Source: an uncultured Gammaproteobacteria bacterium (GTDB lineage: Bacteria; Pseudomonadota; Gammaproteobacteria; Xanthomonadales; Xanthomonadaceae). Taken from it: a stretch of DNA of 31,712 bases. The stretch's first letter is position 1; every line of letters begins with the position of its first letter. Shown here in pieces: positions 6,418-14,060 of this stretch. The notes under the pieces were generated by a model. It saw nothing but the letters and a program-made list of their open reading frames with translations. It searched no databases and was not told the origin of the DNA. Made by a program: the position numbers and the translations under genes. The stretch is taken from the NCBI GenBank assembly GCA_946885735.1, contig CAMPGW010000027.1, forward strand, positions 1 through 31,712. The letters run 5' to 3'.

Positions 6418-6918
6418 ATGCTCCCTCCCCGACCCGAACGACGTCTCCCGCCGATCAACGACTACGAGCGCGCGGTGCTGCGCAACGTGGCGAATTTCGG
6501 TTGGCACTGCACCAGCGTGTACCCAAGGCAAGGCGCGGACGCCACGCCGACTTTCAGCTACTCGACGGGCCTCTACCAGACCTTTGGGGTCTCGGAGCTC
6601 ATCCTGTTCGGCCTGCCGGGACGCACGGCGCACGCCCTCTTCGGCATCCTCGTCGAACGACTGCGGGAAGGCCGTCCGATCGCGCTGGACCAACCCTGCG
6701 ACGACCTGATCGATGGCTATCCATGCGCCTTCGTGCCGGTACCCCGCGACCGCTACGACGATTATGTGTATTCGGCGCTGTGGTTCTACGCAGAAGTCCA
6801 GTTTCCGTTGCACCAGGTCGTATGGCCGGATAGCCAGGGTCGCTTCCCATGGCATGAGCGGGCGGACCGCAGCTTCCAGGAGATGCAACCCGTCCTTGGT
6901 CTGTGCCACGGGGATTGA
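6418..6918 (+). CDS. DUF4262 domain-containing protein
   Basis: A 166-residue cytoplasmic protein with the DUF4262 pattern: a strand with GWHCTSVYP near residue 28, then the hallmark TFSYSTGLYQTFGVSELILFGL near residues 43-64, and the helix-strand unit EGRPIALDQPCDD. Length is usual for the family, and the full-length domain appears intact. The family is of unknown function and is often found in accessory regions. It follows the membrane protein by 17 bases on the same strand and may be co-transcribed with it. Confidence 0.85.
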   Translation: MLPPRPERRLPPINDYERAVLRNVANFGWHCTSVYPRQGADATPTFSYSTGLYQTFGVSELILFGLPGRTAHALFGILVERLREGRPIALDQPCDDLIDGYPCAFVPVPRDRYDDYVYSALWFYAEVQFPLHQVVWPDSQGRFPWHERADRSFQEMQPVLGLCHGD

Positions 6919-6982
6919 CAGATTCGCTGGCGAGCAACGGTTTCCTGGGCGCTGCAGAGGACGAGCAAGGCGTCAGGCCGGA

Positions 6983-7537
6983 CTATCCTGAGGCCGGCGC
7001 CCCACCCAACTGCCCCAGCTCCAGCTCCACCACCGCCTCCTCGCCCATCACCTGCACCACGCCCTCCTGCACCAGCACCTGCAGGCGCAGGTTGCGCGAG
7101 GCGAGCGCCGCCAGCTGCTGGCTGGCCTCGGTCGGGACCTCGAACACTTTCAGGTTGCCGCAGCGCTCCAGCGCCGACGCGTTCTTCGCCCACCAGATCG
7201 CCGCGCTGCGACCGCTGAAGCAGTACACGCGCACCTCGCCGGCGCGGCCACAGGCCTTGCGCAGGCGCGATTCGTCGGGCTGGCCGATCTCGATCCACAG
7301 GTCCACCTGGCCGGTGAGGTCACGGGCCCACAGGTCGGGTTCGTCGTCGGTGCTGATGCCGCGGCCGAAGGCAAGCTGCGGGCCGGCGTTCAGCGCGAAG
7401 GCGAGCAGGCGCACCATCAGCCGCTCTTCGGTTTCCGAGGGATGCAGGGCCAGCGTCAGCGAATGGCTCGCGTAATAGCCGCGGTCGATGTCGCTGACCT
7501 CGAGCTCGACCTTGTAGATGGTGGCTTTGACGGCCAT
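6983..7537 (-). CDS. yaeQ: YaeQ family protein
   Basis: A 184-residue protein matching YaeQ over its length. It opens with ATIYKVELEVSDIDRGYY, typical of the family, followed by the ALHPSETEERLMVRLLAFAL segment, DEPDLWARDL and IEIGQPDESRLRKAC. YaeQ has a compact fold that resembles PD-(D/E)xK nucleases. E. coli YaeQ was reported as a suppressor of rfaH mutants, but its real function is unclear. I chose ATG 7537 because GAAGGGG lies a few bases upstream on the minus strand. A longer frame to 7573 adds only a basic leader. It is divergent from the GDSL lipoprotein gene and shares a 77-base intergenic region with it. Confidence 0.88.
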   Translation of the reverse strand: MAVKATIYKVELEVSDIDRGYYASHSLTLALHPSETEERLMVRLLAFALNAGPQLAFGRGISTDDEPDLWARDLTGQVDLWIEIGQPDESRLRKACGRAGEVRVYCFSGRSAAIWWAKNASALERCGNLKVFEVPTEASQQLAALASRNLRLQVLVQEGVVQVMGEEAVVELELGQLGGAPASG

Positions 7538-7601
7538 GGAACCCCTTCGCATCGCAAAAACGAATGATCGCACGGACGCCGCGGGCCGCGCGGTGGCTTG
7601 C

Positions 7602-7607
7602 TAGAGT
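7602..7607 (+). promoter_or_regulatory. Candidate -10 element for the GDSL lipoprotein gene (leaderless spacing)
   Basis: TAGAGT ends seven bases before ATG 7615, so transcription would begin at or next to the start codon. No Shine-Dalgarno precedes the ATG. The same arrangement recurs at three other genes in the window. No clear -35 box is seen. Confidence 0.4.
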
Positions 7608-7614
7608 GTCGGCC

Positions 7615-8370
7615 ATGGAAACCAATCGCAGATCCGCCGTTGGCGGCAGGCTCCGCGCCATGGCCCGAGGCACAGGGTGGTTCGCGCTGCTCGCGCTTGC
7701 GCTGGCACTCGGCGCTTGCAGCCTGCGTCATTCCGCGGCGCCGTCGTCCGCGGCGACGGCGTCCGCACCGCCCCCCACCGCACCCGCGCGCTTCGAAGCC
7801 GAGATCGCCGCCTTCGAGGCGGTCGACCGCGCGAATGCGCCCGCCCCCGGCGGCGTGGTGCTGGTGGGCAGTTCATCCCTGCGCATGTGGCCTGACGCGG
7901 CCACGGACCTGGGCGCGCCCGACCTGGTGAACCGCGCCTTCGGCGGCTCGACGATGGCGGAAGTGGTCGCGGCCGCGCCGCGCATCGTGCTGCCGCTGGC
8001 GCCGCGCACCGTGGTGATCTACGCCGGCGACAACGACCTGCAGGAGGGCAAGGCCCCGGCGCAGGTGCTCGCCGACTTCGAGGCCTTGCGCTCGCTGCTG
8101 CGCGCCAGGCTGCCGACCATGCGGCTGGTGGTGGTGTCGGTGAAACCGAGCCCGAGCCGCTGGGCGCTGGCCGAGGCCATGCGCGAGACCAATGCCGGGC
8201 TGCGCGACGCTGTCGCCGCCGATCCGAACGCCCGCTTCGTGGATGTGTTCACGCCGATGCTGGGCGCCGACGGGCAACCGCGTGGCGAACTGTTCCTGGA
8301 GGATCGGCTGCACCTCAACGCTACCGGCTACGCGCTGTGGGCGCAGCGGATCGCGCCGGCCTTGCGATGA
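7615..8370 (+). CDS. SGNH/GDSL-type hydrolase lipoprotein
   Basis: A 251-residue lipoprotein with a basic N-terminus, hydrophobic core and lipobox LGAC (Cys near residue 35), then an Ala/Pro/Ser linker. The SGNH fold follows. Block I is VVLVGSSSLRMW, with a serine in the nucleophile position of the family's G-D/S-S motif. Block III is IYAGDNDL with the oxyanion Asn. Block V is EDRLHLNATGY with the catalytic Asp-x-x-His. It probably hydrolyses an ester (lipid, acyl or acetyl group) at the cell envelope; the substrate is not readable from sequence. Start choices are ATG 7615 and ATG 7660; I take 7615 for the TAnnnT box just before it. Its stop overlaps the next start (ATGA). Confidence 0.82.
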   Translation: METNRRSAVGGRLRAMARGTGWFALLALALALGACSLRHSAAPSSAATASAPPPTAPARFEAEIAAFEAVDRANAPAPGGVVLVGSSSLRMWPDAATDLGAPDLVNRAFGGSTMAEVVAAAPRIVLPLAPRTVVIYAGDNDLQEGKAPAQVLADFEALRSLLRARLPTMRLVVVSVKPSPSRWALAEAMRETNAGLRDAVAADPNARFVDVFTPMLGADGQPRGELFLEDRLHLNATGYALWAQRIAPALR

Positions 8371-8771
8371 ACCATAAGGCCGGCAAGCCCACGCCGCGCG
8401 ACGCGCATCCGCTGGTGCGCTGGCTGTGGGTGGGCGTCGGCGTGATGGCGCTGGTAGCCGGCGTGATCGGCATCTTCGTGCCGCTGCTGCCGACCACGCC
8501 CTTCCTGCTGCTGGCCTCGGCCTGCTTCCTGCGCGGTTCGGAGCGCCTGCACCGCTGGCTGCTGTCGCAGGGCACCCTGGGCGAATACATCCGCCGCTAC
8601 GAGGCGGGCGAAGGCATTCCGCGGCGGGCCAAGATCGTGGGCATCGGCATGCTGTGGATCTCGATCGGCTTCGGCGTGTTCCGCGTGGAGCCGGTCTGGG
8701 CCAGGCTGGTGATGCTGGCGATCGCCACGGCGGTGACCATCTACCTGCTGCGCCTGCCGACGGCCAAGTGA
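8367..8771 (+). CDS. YbaN family (DUF454) inner membrane protein
   Basis: A 134-residue protein whose start ATG overlaps the stop of the lipoprotein gene (ATGA), so the two are translationally coupled. The family signature is clear: a first helix leading into GIFVPLLPTTPFLLLASACFLRGS, then a cytoplasmic amphipathic part (RLHRWLL, YRRYEAGEGIPRRAK) and two closely spaced C-terminal membrane segments. Members are small inner membrane proteins of unknown role, named after E. coli YbaN. The length fits the family. Confidence 0.88.
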   Translation: MNHKAGKPTPRDAHPLVRWLWVGVGVMALVAGVIGIFVPLLPTTPFLLLASACFLRGSERLHRWLLSQGTLGEYIRRYEAGEGIPRRAKIVGIGMLWISIGFGVFRVEPVWARLVMLAIATAVTIYLLRLPTAK

Positions 8772-8830
8772 CAGGCGCGCGCGACGCCCGCTAGACTTCC
8801 GGCTTCCCCCCACCCGCAGGACCCGCACCC

Positions 8831-9058
8831 ATGGCCAGCAAACCCCGCGACATCGAAAAGGGCTACACCGACGCCGAGTTCGTCGCCAAGCTGCGGCGCC
8901 TCGCCGATGCGATCGAGTCCGGCGGGCGCTTCGAGATCCAGGTCGCCGGCGAGCGCGTGTACGTGCCGGCCCGCGCCGAATTCAGCGTCGAGCACGAGCG
9001 CTCGGAGAGCGACGAGGAACTCGAGTTCCAGGTCAAGTGGAAACTCGGCCAAGACTGA
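8831..9058 (+). CDS. amphi-Trp domain-containing small protein
   Basis: A 75-residue acidic protein. It has the layout of the amphi-Trp family: a helix with FVAKLRRLADAIESG, a beta hairpin RFEIQVAGERVYVPA, and a C-terminal strand in which glutamates alternate with hydrophobics and end in FQVKWK. The function of the family is unknown. AGGA lies about ten bases before ATG 8831. A TAGACT box at 8792-8797 could be its -10 element. It begins a tight plus-strand run with the GFA-type, GNAT and VOC genes. Confidence 0.8.
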   Translation: MASKPRDIEKGYTDAEFVAKLRRLADAIESGGRFEIQVAGERVYVPARAEFSVEHERSESDEELEFQVKWKLGQD

Positions 9059-9079
9059 TCCCCTTCCAGGAGAACGACC

Positions 9080-9427
9080 ATGGCGCACACCGGAAGTTGC
9101 CACTGCGGACGCATCCGTTTCCAGGTCGAGGGCACGCCCGACAGCGCGCTGGCCTGCAATTGCAGCATCTGCCAGCGCAAGGGTTCGCTGCTGTGGTTCG
9201 TGCCGCGCGACGCGCTGCGCCTGCTCACGCCGGAAGATGCGATGAGCACCTACATGTTCAACAAGCACACCATCCAGCACCGCTTCTGCCCGGTCTGCGG
9301 CATCCACCCGTTCGGCGAAGGCAAGGACCCGAAGGGCAAGTCCATGGCGGCCATCAACATCCGCTGCCTGGAGAACTTCGACCTGGACACGGTGCCGGTG
9401 ACGCACTTCGACGGCCGGTCGGCGTAA
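9080..9427 (+). CDS. GFA-family zinc protein
   Basis: A 115-residue single-domain protein of the glutathione-dependent formaldehyde-activating enzyme fold. The zinc ligands are visible: CHCG at residues 8-11, CNCSICQRKG around 29-38 and FCPVCG near 73-78. It starts at ATG 9080 with a strong AGGAGA seven bases upstream. Most small GFA-type proteins are not true formaldehyde activators, and the substrate is unknown. Position 9428, where the next gene starts, is immediately after its stop, so the genes are probably one operon. Confidence 0.9.
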   Translation: MAHTGSCHCGRIRFQVEGTPDSALACNCSICQRKGSLLWFVPRDALRLLTPEDAMSTYMFNKHTIQHRFCPVCGIHPFGEGKDPKGKSMAAINIRCLENFDLDTVPVTHFDGRSA

Positions 9428-9928
9428 GTGCCGCGCGCAGCCACGGTGCCTCTCGAAATCCAGCTTGAGGATCCGGCCACGCCCGACGTCGCCGCCTTGC
9501 TGCGGGAACACCTGGAGGACATGCGCAGCAATTCGCCGCCGGAAAGCGTGCATGCACTCGACCTCGAAGCGCTGCGGCGGCCCGGGATCAGCTTCTGGAC
9601 CGTGCGCGAGGACGGCGAGTTGCTCGGCTGCGGCGCGATGAAGCACCTGGACGCGGAAACCGGCGAGATCAAGTCCATGCGCACGGCGCAGCAGCATCGC
9701 GGCCGCGGCGTCGCCGATCGCCTGCTGGTGCACATCATCGAGGCGGCACGCCAGCGCGGCTTGCGTCGCCTGAGCCTGGAGACCGGCACGCCGGATGACT
9801 TCGCCGCGGCAAGGCGGCTGTACGCGCGCCATGGCTTCGTCGAATGCGCGCCTTTCGCCGACTACCGGCTCGACCCCTGGAGCGTGTACATGACCCTGCC
9901 GCTCGCCCCGACCGAAGGATCCGCATGA
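9428..9928 (+). CDS. GNAT family N-acetyltransferase
   Basis: A 166-residue acetyltransferase starts with GTG 9428, adjacent to the preceding stop codon. Motif A of the GNAT fold is intact: EIKSMRTAQQHRGRGVADRLL, in which the Q/RxxGxG/A loop (QHRGRG) binds the pyrophosphate of acetyl-CoA. Motif B follows (RLYARHGFVECAPFADY), with the ARHGF turn common in the family. The N-terminal strand contains a conserved-looking GELLGCGAM. The acceptor (amino acid, protein or small amine) cannot be told. The stop overlaps the next start by ATGA. Confidence 0.88.
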   Translation: MPRAATVPLEIQLEDPATPDVAALLREHLEDMRSNSPPESVHALDLEALRRPGISFWTVREDGELLGCGAMKHLDAETGEIKSMRTAQQHRGRGVADRLLVHIIEAARQRGLRRLSLETGTPDDFAAARRLYARHGFVECAPFADYRLDPWSVYMTLPLAPTEGSA

Positions 9929-10311
9929 GCGCCCTCACCCTCACCAGCCTGCTGGTGCGCGACTATGACGAGGCGATCGCCTTCTTCACCGGCGCGCTGG
10001 GCTTCGAGCTGCGCGAGGATCTGGACCAGGGCAGCAAGCGCTGGGTGGTGGTGGCGCCGCCGGGCGGACGCGGCGGCGGCCTGTTGCTCGCGCGCGCCGC
10101 CAACGAGCAGCAGCTGGCGCGGGTCGGCGACCAGACCGGCGGCCGGGTGTTCCTGTTCCTGGAAGTGGACGATTTCGACGCGGCCTACGCGCGCCTGCAG
10201 GCGCACGGGGCGCGCTTCACCGAGGAACCTCGCCACGAGGTGTACGGCACCGTGGTGGTGTTCCTCGACCTGTACGGCAACAAGTGGGATTTGATCGGGC
10301 GACGCCAATAG
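9925..10311 (+). CDS. VOC family protein
   Basis: A 128-residue single-module VOC protein starts at ATG 9925, overlapping the GNAT stop. The opening SLLVRDYDEAIAFFTGALGFELRED is the classic VOC start, and DLYGNKWDLIGR at the end is the typical last strand. Middle sequences (GRVFLFLEVDDFDAAYARLQAHGARF) fit the second beta-alpha unit. It probably acts as a dimer with a metal site at the interface; the substrate is unknown. The GTG/ATG overlaps with GFA and GNAT genes suggest a co-translated group with a possible detoxification theme, which is inference only. Confidence 0.85.
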   Translation: MSALTLTSLLVRDYDEAIAFFTGALGFELREDLDQGSKRWVVVAPPGGRGGGLLLARAANEQQLARVGDQTGGRVFLFLEVDDFDAAYARLQAHGARFTEEPRHEVYGTVVVFLDLYGNKWDLIGRRQ

Positions 10312-10345
10312 CGGATGCTGGGGCACCACCGCGTCGGGGAAACGC

Positions 10346-10759
10346 ATGGACCTGCCTGCTGCCCTGCTCTTCGCCAGCGCCGCGATCATCGGCCTGCTGG
10401 GTGCGATCCACCTGCTGTACACCTTCCACGGCCGCAAGCTCTGGCCGCGCGACGACGCCCTGCGAGCACGCATGCACGAGGTCGCGCCGGTGCTGACGCG
10501 CGATACCACCTTCTGGAAATGCTGGATCGGCTTCAACGCCAGCCACAGCCTGGGCGCGCTGCTGTTCGCCGCGGTGTTTGGCTGGCTGGCGCTCGAGCAG
10601 CCGGCGCTGGCCTTCGGTTCGCGATACCTCGCGGCACTCGGTTCCCTGTTCCTGCTCGCCTGGCTGTGGCTGGCCTGGCGTTACTGGTTCCGCATCCCGC
10701 TGACGGGCATCGTGCTCTCGCTGGCCTGTTTCACCGCCGCGCAATGGCTGGGAGGCTGA
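10346..10759 (+). CDS. Small four-helix membrane protein (LIC_13387-like)
   Basis: A 137-residue protein with four membrane segments at about residues 4-24, 63-81, 91-112 and 118-134. A polar stretch after helix 1 contains YTFHGRKLWPRD and HEVAPVLTRDTTFWKCWIGFNASHSLG, a conserved-looking region I associate with small bacterial membrane proteins annotated LIC_13387 family. No function is known. ATG 10346 has GGGGAAA about four bases upstream. Four bases separate it from the next gene, suggesting co-transcription with the transporter. Confidence 0.7.
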   Translation: MDLPAALLFASAAIIGLLGAIHLLYTFHGRKLWPRDDALRARMHEVAPVLTRDTTFWKCWIGFNASHSLGALLFAAVFGWLALEQPALAFGSRYLAALGSLFLLAWLWLAWRYWFRIPLTGIVLSLACFTAAQWLGG

Positions 10760-10763
10760 GCCG

Positions 10764-11462
10764 ATGCCGCATCCACGCCATGTCGAGCGTCATCGCACCC
10801 ATCGCATCGGCTGGCTGCGTGCGGCCGTGCTCGGCGCCAACGACGGCATCGTGTCGACCGCCAGCCTGGTGGTGGGCGTGGCGGCAGCCGGCGCGTCCAC
10901 GCGCACGATCCTGGTGACGGGTGTCGCCGGACTGGTGGCGGGCGCGATGTCCATGGCCGCCGGCGAATACGTGTCGGTGAGTTCGCAGTCCGACACCGAA
11001 AACGCCGACCTGGAGCGCGAACGCCGCGAGCTGGCGGCCGAACCCGAGCACGAACACGCCGAGCTGACCGGCATCTACGTACGCCGCGGCCTCGACAAGG
11101 CCCTCGCCAAACAGGTCGCCACGCAACTGATGGACCACGATGCGCTCGGCGCACACGCGCGCGACGAACTGGGCATCACCGAGATGGCCACCGCCCGCCC
11201 GGTCCAGGCGGCGCTGGCTTCGGCGGCGACCTTCGCCGCGGGCGCCGCCTTGCCGCTGCTGGTGGCCTGGCTCGCGCCGGCCACGGGACGCATCTGGACG
11301 ATCTCGCTGGCCTCGCTGGTGTTCCTGGCCGCGCTGGGGGCGCTGGCCGCGCGTACCGGCGGCGCCTCGACCTGGGTGTCGGTGTCGCGCGTGACCTTCT
11401 GGGGAGCGCTCGCGCTCGCCATCACCGCGGGCGTCGGTCGCCTGTTCGGCGTCAGCGTCTAG
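10764..11462 (+). CDS. VIT1/CCC1 transporter family protein
   Basis: A 232-residue inner membrane protein of the vacuolar iron transporter (VIT1/CCC1) family. The family's first helix is clear (GWLRAAVLGANDGIVSTASLVVGVAAAG), followed by helix 2 with the conserved GAMSMAAGEYVSVSSQSDTE. A cytoplasmic, Glu-rich metal-binding region follows (ERERRELAAEPEHEHAEL), then three C-terminal helices. Eukaryotic relatives move Fe2+ or Mn2+ in exchange for protons; here iron or manganese export is likely but not proven. The stop is 13 bases from the convergent xerD stop, with no terminator visible between them. Confidence 0.9.
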   Translation: MPHPRHVERHRTHRIGWLRAAVLGANDGIVSTASLVVGVAAAGASTRTILVTGVAGLVAGAMSMAAGEYVSVSSQSDTENADLERERRELAAEPEHEHAELTGIYVRRGLDKALAKQVATQLMDHDALGAHARDELGITEMATARPVQAALASAATFAAGAALPLLVAWLAPATGRIWTISLASLVFLAALGALAARTGGASTWVSVSRVTFWGALALAITAGVGRLFGVSV

Positions 11463-11475
11463 GCGGCGACTGCAT

Positions 11476-12444
11476 TCAACCGCGCGGATGGTGCTGCTTG
11501 TGCAGCCGCTTGAGTCCTTCGCGCGCGACCAGCGTGTAGATCTGCGTGGTGCTCAGGCTGGCGTGCCCGAGCAGCATCTGCAGCGCGCGCAGGTCGGCGC
11601 CATGATTGAGCAGGTGGGTGGCGAAACTGTGGCGCAGCCCATGCGGGCTGACCTTCGCCGGATCGATGCCGGCGGCGCACGCACGACGCTTGATGCCCGT
11701 CCATAGTTGCTGGCGCGTCGGCGCCTCGCCATTGCGTTGCAGGAACAGCGGGGCCAGCGCGCGCCGGCCCGCCAGCGCGGGGCGCGCATCGCGCAGGTAG
11801 CGCTCCAGCCAGGCCTGGGCCTCCTCGCCCATCGGCACCAGGCGCTCCTTGCTGCCCTTGCCCATTACCCGCAGCACGCCCTGGCGCAGGTTCACGGCGG
11901 TGCTCGGCAGGTTCACCAGTTCGCTCACGCGCAGGCCGCAGGCGTACATCAGTTCCAGCATGGCGCGGTCACGCACCGCCTCCGGCGCATCGTCGCCGGC
12001 GCCGTGCTGCAGCAGCGCCTCGATCTCGGACTCCGACAGCGCCTTGGGCAGGCTGCGGCCCAGGCGCGGCGGTTCCAGCAAGGCGGTCGGATCGCGGTCG
12101 ATCGCACCGAAGCGCAGTTGCTGCGCGTAGAAGGCGCGCAGCGCCGACAACAGGCGCGCATTGCTGCGCGGGGCATAGTACTGGCGGCTGCGTTCGGCCA
12201 GGTAGTCGAACAAGGCGGCCTGGTCGGCGGCGGCCAGTTCCTTGCCGCGCCCGCGCAGCCAGCGCGCCAGACCCTCCAGGTCGCGCCGATACGCATCCAG
12301 GGTCGGCCGCGCCAGGCCCTGCTCGGCCCAGATGCGCTCCAGGAACGCGGTGATGGCGGCCTGGTCGGCCGCGCTGGCCTCCGGCAGCGCCTGCCGCGCC
12401 AGCCGACGCGTGGCGGGCGTCGAGGCGGCGCGCGGCGTGTTCAT
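11476..12444 (-). CDS. xerD: Site-specific tyrosine recombinase XerD
   Basis: A 322-residue tyrosine recombinase. The N-terminal SAM-like core-binding domain ([33 protein letters not shown]) is followed by the catalytic domain with all expected residues: Arg in ACGLRVSEL, Lys in [11 protein letters not shown], His and Arg in [14 protein letters not shown], His in [10 protein letters not shown], and the nucleophile Tyr in QIYTLV. With XerC it resolves chromosome dimers at dif during division. It is about 20 residues longer than E. coli XerD owing to an N-terminal extension (Ala/Arg-rich). The XerD assignment over XerC rests on [17 protein letters not shown] and context. It is divergent from the RDD gene. 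Confidence 0.93.
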   Translation of the reverse strand: MNTPRAASTPATRRLARQALPEASAADQAAITAFLERIWAEQGLARPTLDAYRRDLEGLARWLRGRGKELAAADQAALFDYLAERSRQYYAPRSNARLLSALRAFYAQQLRFGAIDRDPTALLEPPRLGRSLPKALSESEIEALLQHGAGDDAPEAVRDRAMLELMYACGLRVSELVNLPSTAVNLRQGVLRVMGKGSKERLVPMGEEAQAWLERYLRDARPALAGRRALAPLFLQRNGEAPTRQQLWTGIKRRACAAGIDPAKVSPHGLRHSFATHLLNHGADLRALQMLLGHASLSTTQIYTLVAREGLKRLHKQHHPRG

Positions 12445-12450
12445 GCGCGA

Positions 12451-12456
12451 AGCTTA
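12451..12456 (-). promoter_or_regulatory. Candidate -10 element for xerD (leaderless spacing)
   Basis: On the minus strand TAAGCT lies six bases before the xerD ATG (12444). The gap CGCGCA has no Shine-Dalgarno. It faces the TATCCT element of the divergent RDD gene, so the 45-base intergenic region may hold back-to-back promoters. Confidence 0.35.
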
Positions 12457-12477
12457 GCCGCGGCGCCGCGGGGCCGC

Positions 12478-12483
12478 TATCCT
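12478..12483 (+). promoter_or_regulatory. Candidate -10 element for the RDD gene (leaderless spacing)
   Basis: TATCCT ends six bases before ATG 12490, and no ribosome binding site intervenes. Transcription would start at or beside the A of the start codon. Confidence 0.4.
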
Positions 12484-12489
12484 TGCGCG

Positions 12490-12963
12490 ATGTCGAAGCC
12501 CCCGATCCCCGCCGAAGCCCACGCGCGCGCCGTCGCCGAGCCCGCCGCGCCGGGTTGGCGTGTGCTGGCCTTCACCTACGACCTGTTGCCGATGATCCCG
12601 CTGCTGATGGCGACGAGCGCGGTGTTCCTGGCGATCAATCGCGGCCGCACGGTGGAACACTCGCCGCTGCTGGCGGCGCTGGAGTTCGCCTCGATGTGGG
12701 CGCTGGTGGGCCTGTACTTCGTGCTGTCGTGGCGCCGCGGCGGCCAGACCCTGGGCATGCGCCCCTGGCGCCTGCGCGTGCTCGGCGCCAATGGCCGACC
12801 GGCGCCGGCTTCGGCCTTGTGGATCCGCTTCGCGGTCGGCTGCGTGACGCCGCTGGTCGGCTGGCTGTGGTGCCTGGTGGACGCGCAGCGCCGCGCGTTG
12901 TGCGACCTGGCGGCCGGCACGGTGCTTGTGCGGATGCCGCCGACCTCGCCGCCGCGAGCCTAG
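12490..12963 (+). CDS. RDD family membrane protein
   Basis: A 157-residue protein with the RDD layout. A first helix follows RVLAFTYDLLPMIPLLMATSAVFLA, which carries the Arg...Asp positions that name the family. A second helix is at about residues 65-80, then the cytoplasmic loop with GGQTLGMRPWRLRVL, a hallmark, and a last helix near ALWIRFAVGCVTPLVGWLWCLVDAQRRALCDLAAGT, which carries the terminal Asp. RDD proteins are thought to act in transport or membrane assembly, but no role is fixed. A related RDD gene commonly sits beside lptFG in this order. Its stop overlaps the lptG stop region: the genes are convergent with four shared bases. Confidence 0.9.
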   Translation: MSKPPIPAEAHARAVAEPAAPGWRVLAFTYDLLPMIPLLMATSAVFLAINRGRTVEHSPLLAALEFASMWALVGLYFVLSWRRGGQTLGMRPWRLRVLGANGRPAPASALWIRFAVGCVTPLVGWLWCLVDAQRRALCDLAAGTVLVRMPPTSPPRA

Positions 12964-14060
12964 ATCCGTCGCGCCAGCCAGCCCCAGCACACCGCCAGGA
13001 TCAGCAGCGGCGGCGCCAGGTAGGCGATGCGCAAATCGAACCGGTACACGTCGGCCAGTCCGACGAACATGCGCTGCACCAGCAGCGCGCCGATGCCGAT
13101 CAGGATGCCGATGAACAGGCGTTTGCCGAAGCCGCCGCTGCGCAGGCTACCGAAGGCGAAGGGCAGCGTCGCCAGGCACAGCACGATGACGTTGAAGGGA
13201 TAGAACCAGCGCGACCAGTACGCGGTCTCGAACTTGATCGCGTCCAGGCGATTGCGCCGCAGGTAGTCGATGTTGCTGCGCAGTTCCGCGCTGCTCAGGT
13301 AGCGCGGCCGGGCCAGCTGCGCGGCCAGGGTGCTGTCGTCGAGCTCGGTGTCCCAGCGCTCGCGCGGGATCTTCTCGACCCGCACCGAACGGGCGTCGAA
13401 GAAGGTGCGCTCGACGTCCTGCAAGGTCCAGCCTTCCTTGGTGTGGATGGCCTTGCGCGCATTGGCCAGCGACTGCAGCCGGCCCTTGTCGTCGAATTGG
13501 TAAAGCCGCACGTCCTCGAGCTCGACCCAGCTGCGGCCGTTCTCCGTATGCGGCGCGCTGTTGCCGCGCGCATTGAGGAACAGGTTGCCCTCGCGTGCCC
13601 ACAGGCCCGAGTAGCGGGCCATGATCAGGTGTCGCGACTTGGCATTGGCCAGTTCCTGCGCGCGCTGTTCGCCGGCCGGGCCGATGGTCTCGATGTTCAC
13701 CGCCATCAGTGCCGTCAACGCCAGCAGCGGCACCAGCGCCGCCACGCCCATCTGCAGCTTGGACAGTCCGACCGCGCGCATCACCGTCAGTTCCGAACGC
13801 GCCGCCAGGCCGCCGAGGCCCAGCAGGCTGCCGATCACCGCGATGGTCGGGAACATCTCGTACATGCGCCGCGGCGTGGTCAGCAGCATGTAGAGCACGG
13901 CGTGGCTGAGCGTGTAGCTTTCCTTGCCGACGTCGCGCAGCTCGGCGACGAAGTCGATCATGGTGACGAAGCCGAGCAGGACCGCCCAGGCCGCGAGCGT
14001 GGACACCAGCACGCTGCGCGCCAGGTAGGTCGTCAGCCGCCGCGCCAGCATGCCCTTCAT
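12960..14060 (-). CDS. lptG: LPS export ABC transporter permease LptG
   Basis: A 366-residue inner membrane permease. It has six membrane segments, three at the N-terminus (about residues 10-35, 60-85 and 98-120) and three at the C-terminus (about 268-290, 298-320 and 332-355), with a periplasmic beta-jellyroll between them (ENGRSWVELEDVRLYQFDDKGRL...). This is the usual LptF/LptG plan. With LptF and the ATPase LptB it extracts LPS from the inner membrane and feeds it to LptC-LptA. The start ATG overlaps the lptF stop (ATGA), so the pair is translationally coupled. Length is normal for LptG. Confidence 0.94.
   Translation of the reverse strand: MKGMLARRLTTYLARSVLVSTLAAWAVLLGFVTMIDFVAELRDVGKESYTLSHAVLYMLLTTPRRMYEMFPTIAVIGSLLGLGGLAARSELTVMRAVGLSKLQMGVAALVPLLALTALMAVNIETIGPAGEQRAQELANAKSRHLIMARYSGLWAREGNLFLNARGNSAPHTENGRSWVELEDVRLYQFDDKGRLQSLANARKAIHTKEGWTLQDVERTFFDARSVRVEKIPRERWDTELDDSTLAAQLARPRYLSSAELRSNIDYLRRNRLDAIKFETAYWSRWFYPFNVIVLCLATLPFAFGSLRSGGFGKRLFIGILIGIGALLVQRMFVGLADVYRFDLRIAYLAPPLLILAVCWGWLARRI

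Noticed and set aside
7000..11460. A hidden defence or toxin-antitoxin system among the small genes
   Set aside because: Each gene there fits a common housekeeping or accessory family (YaeQ, GFA, GNAT, VOC, VIT1). No nuclease, helicase, ATPase or toxin pair was found.
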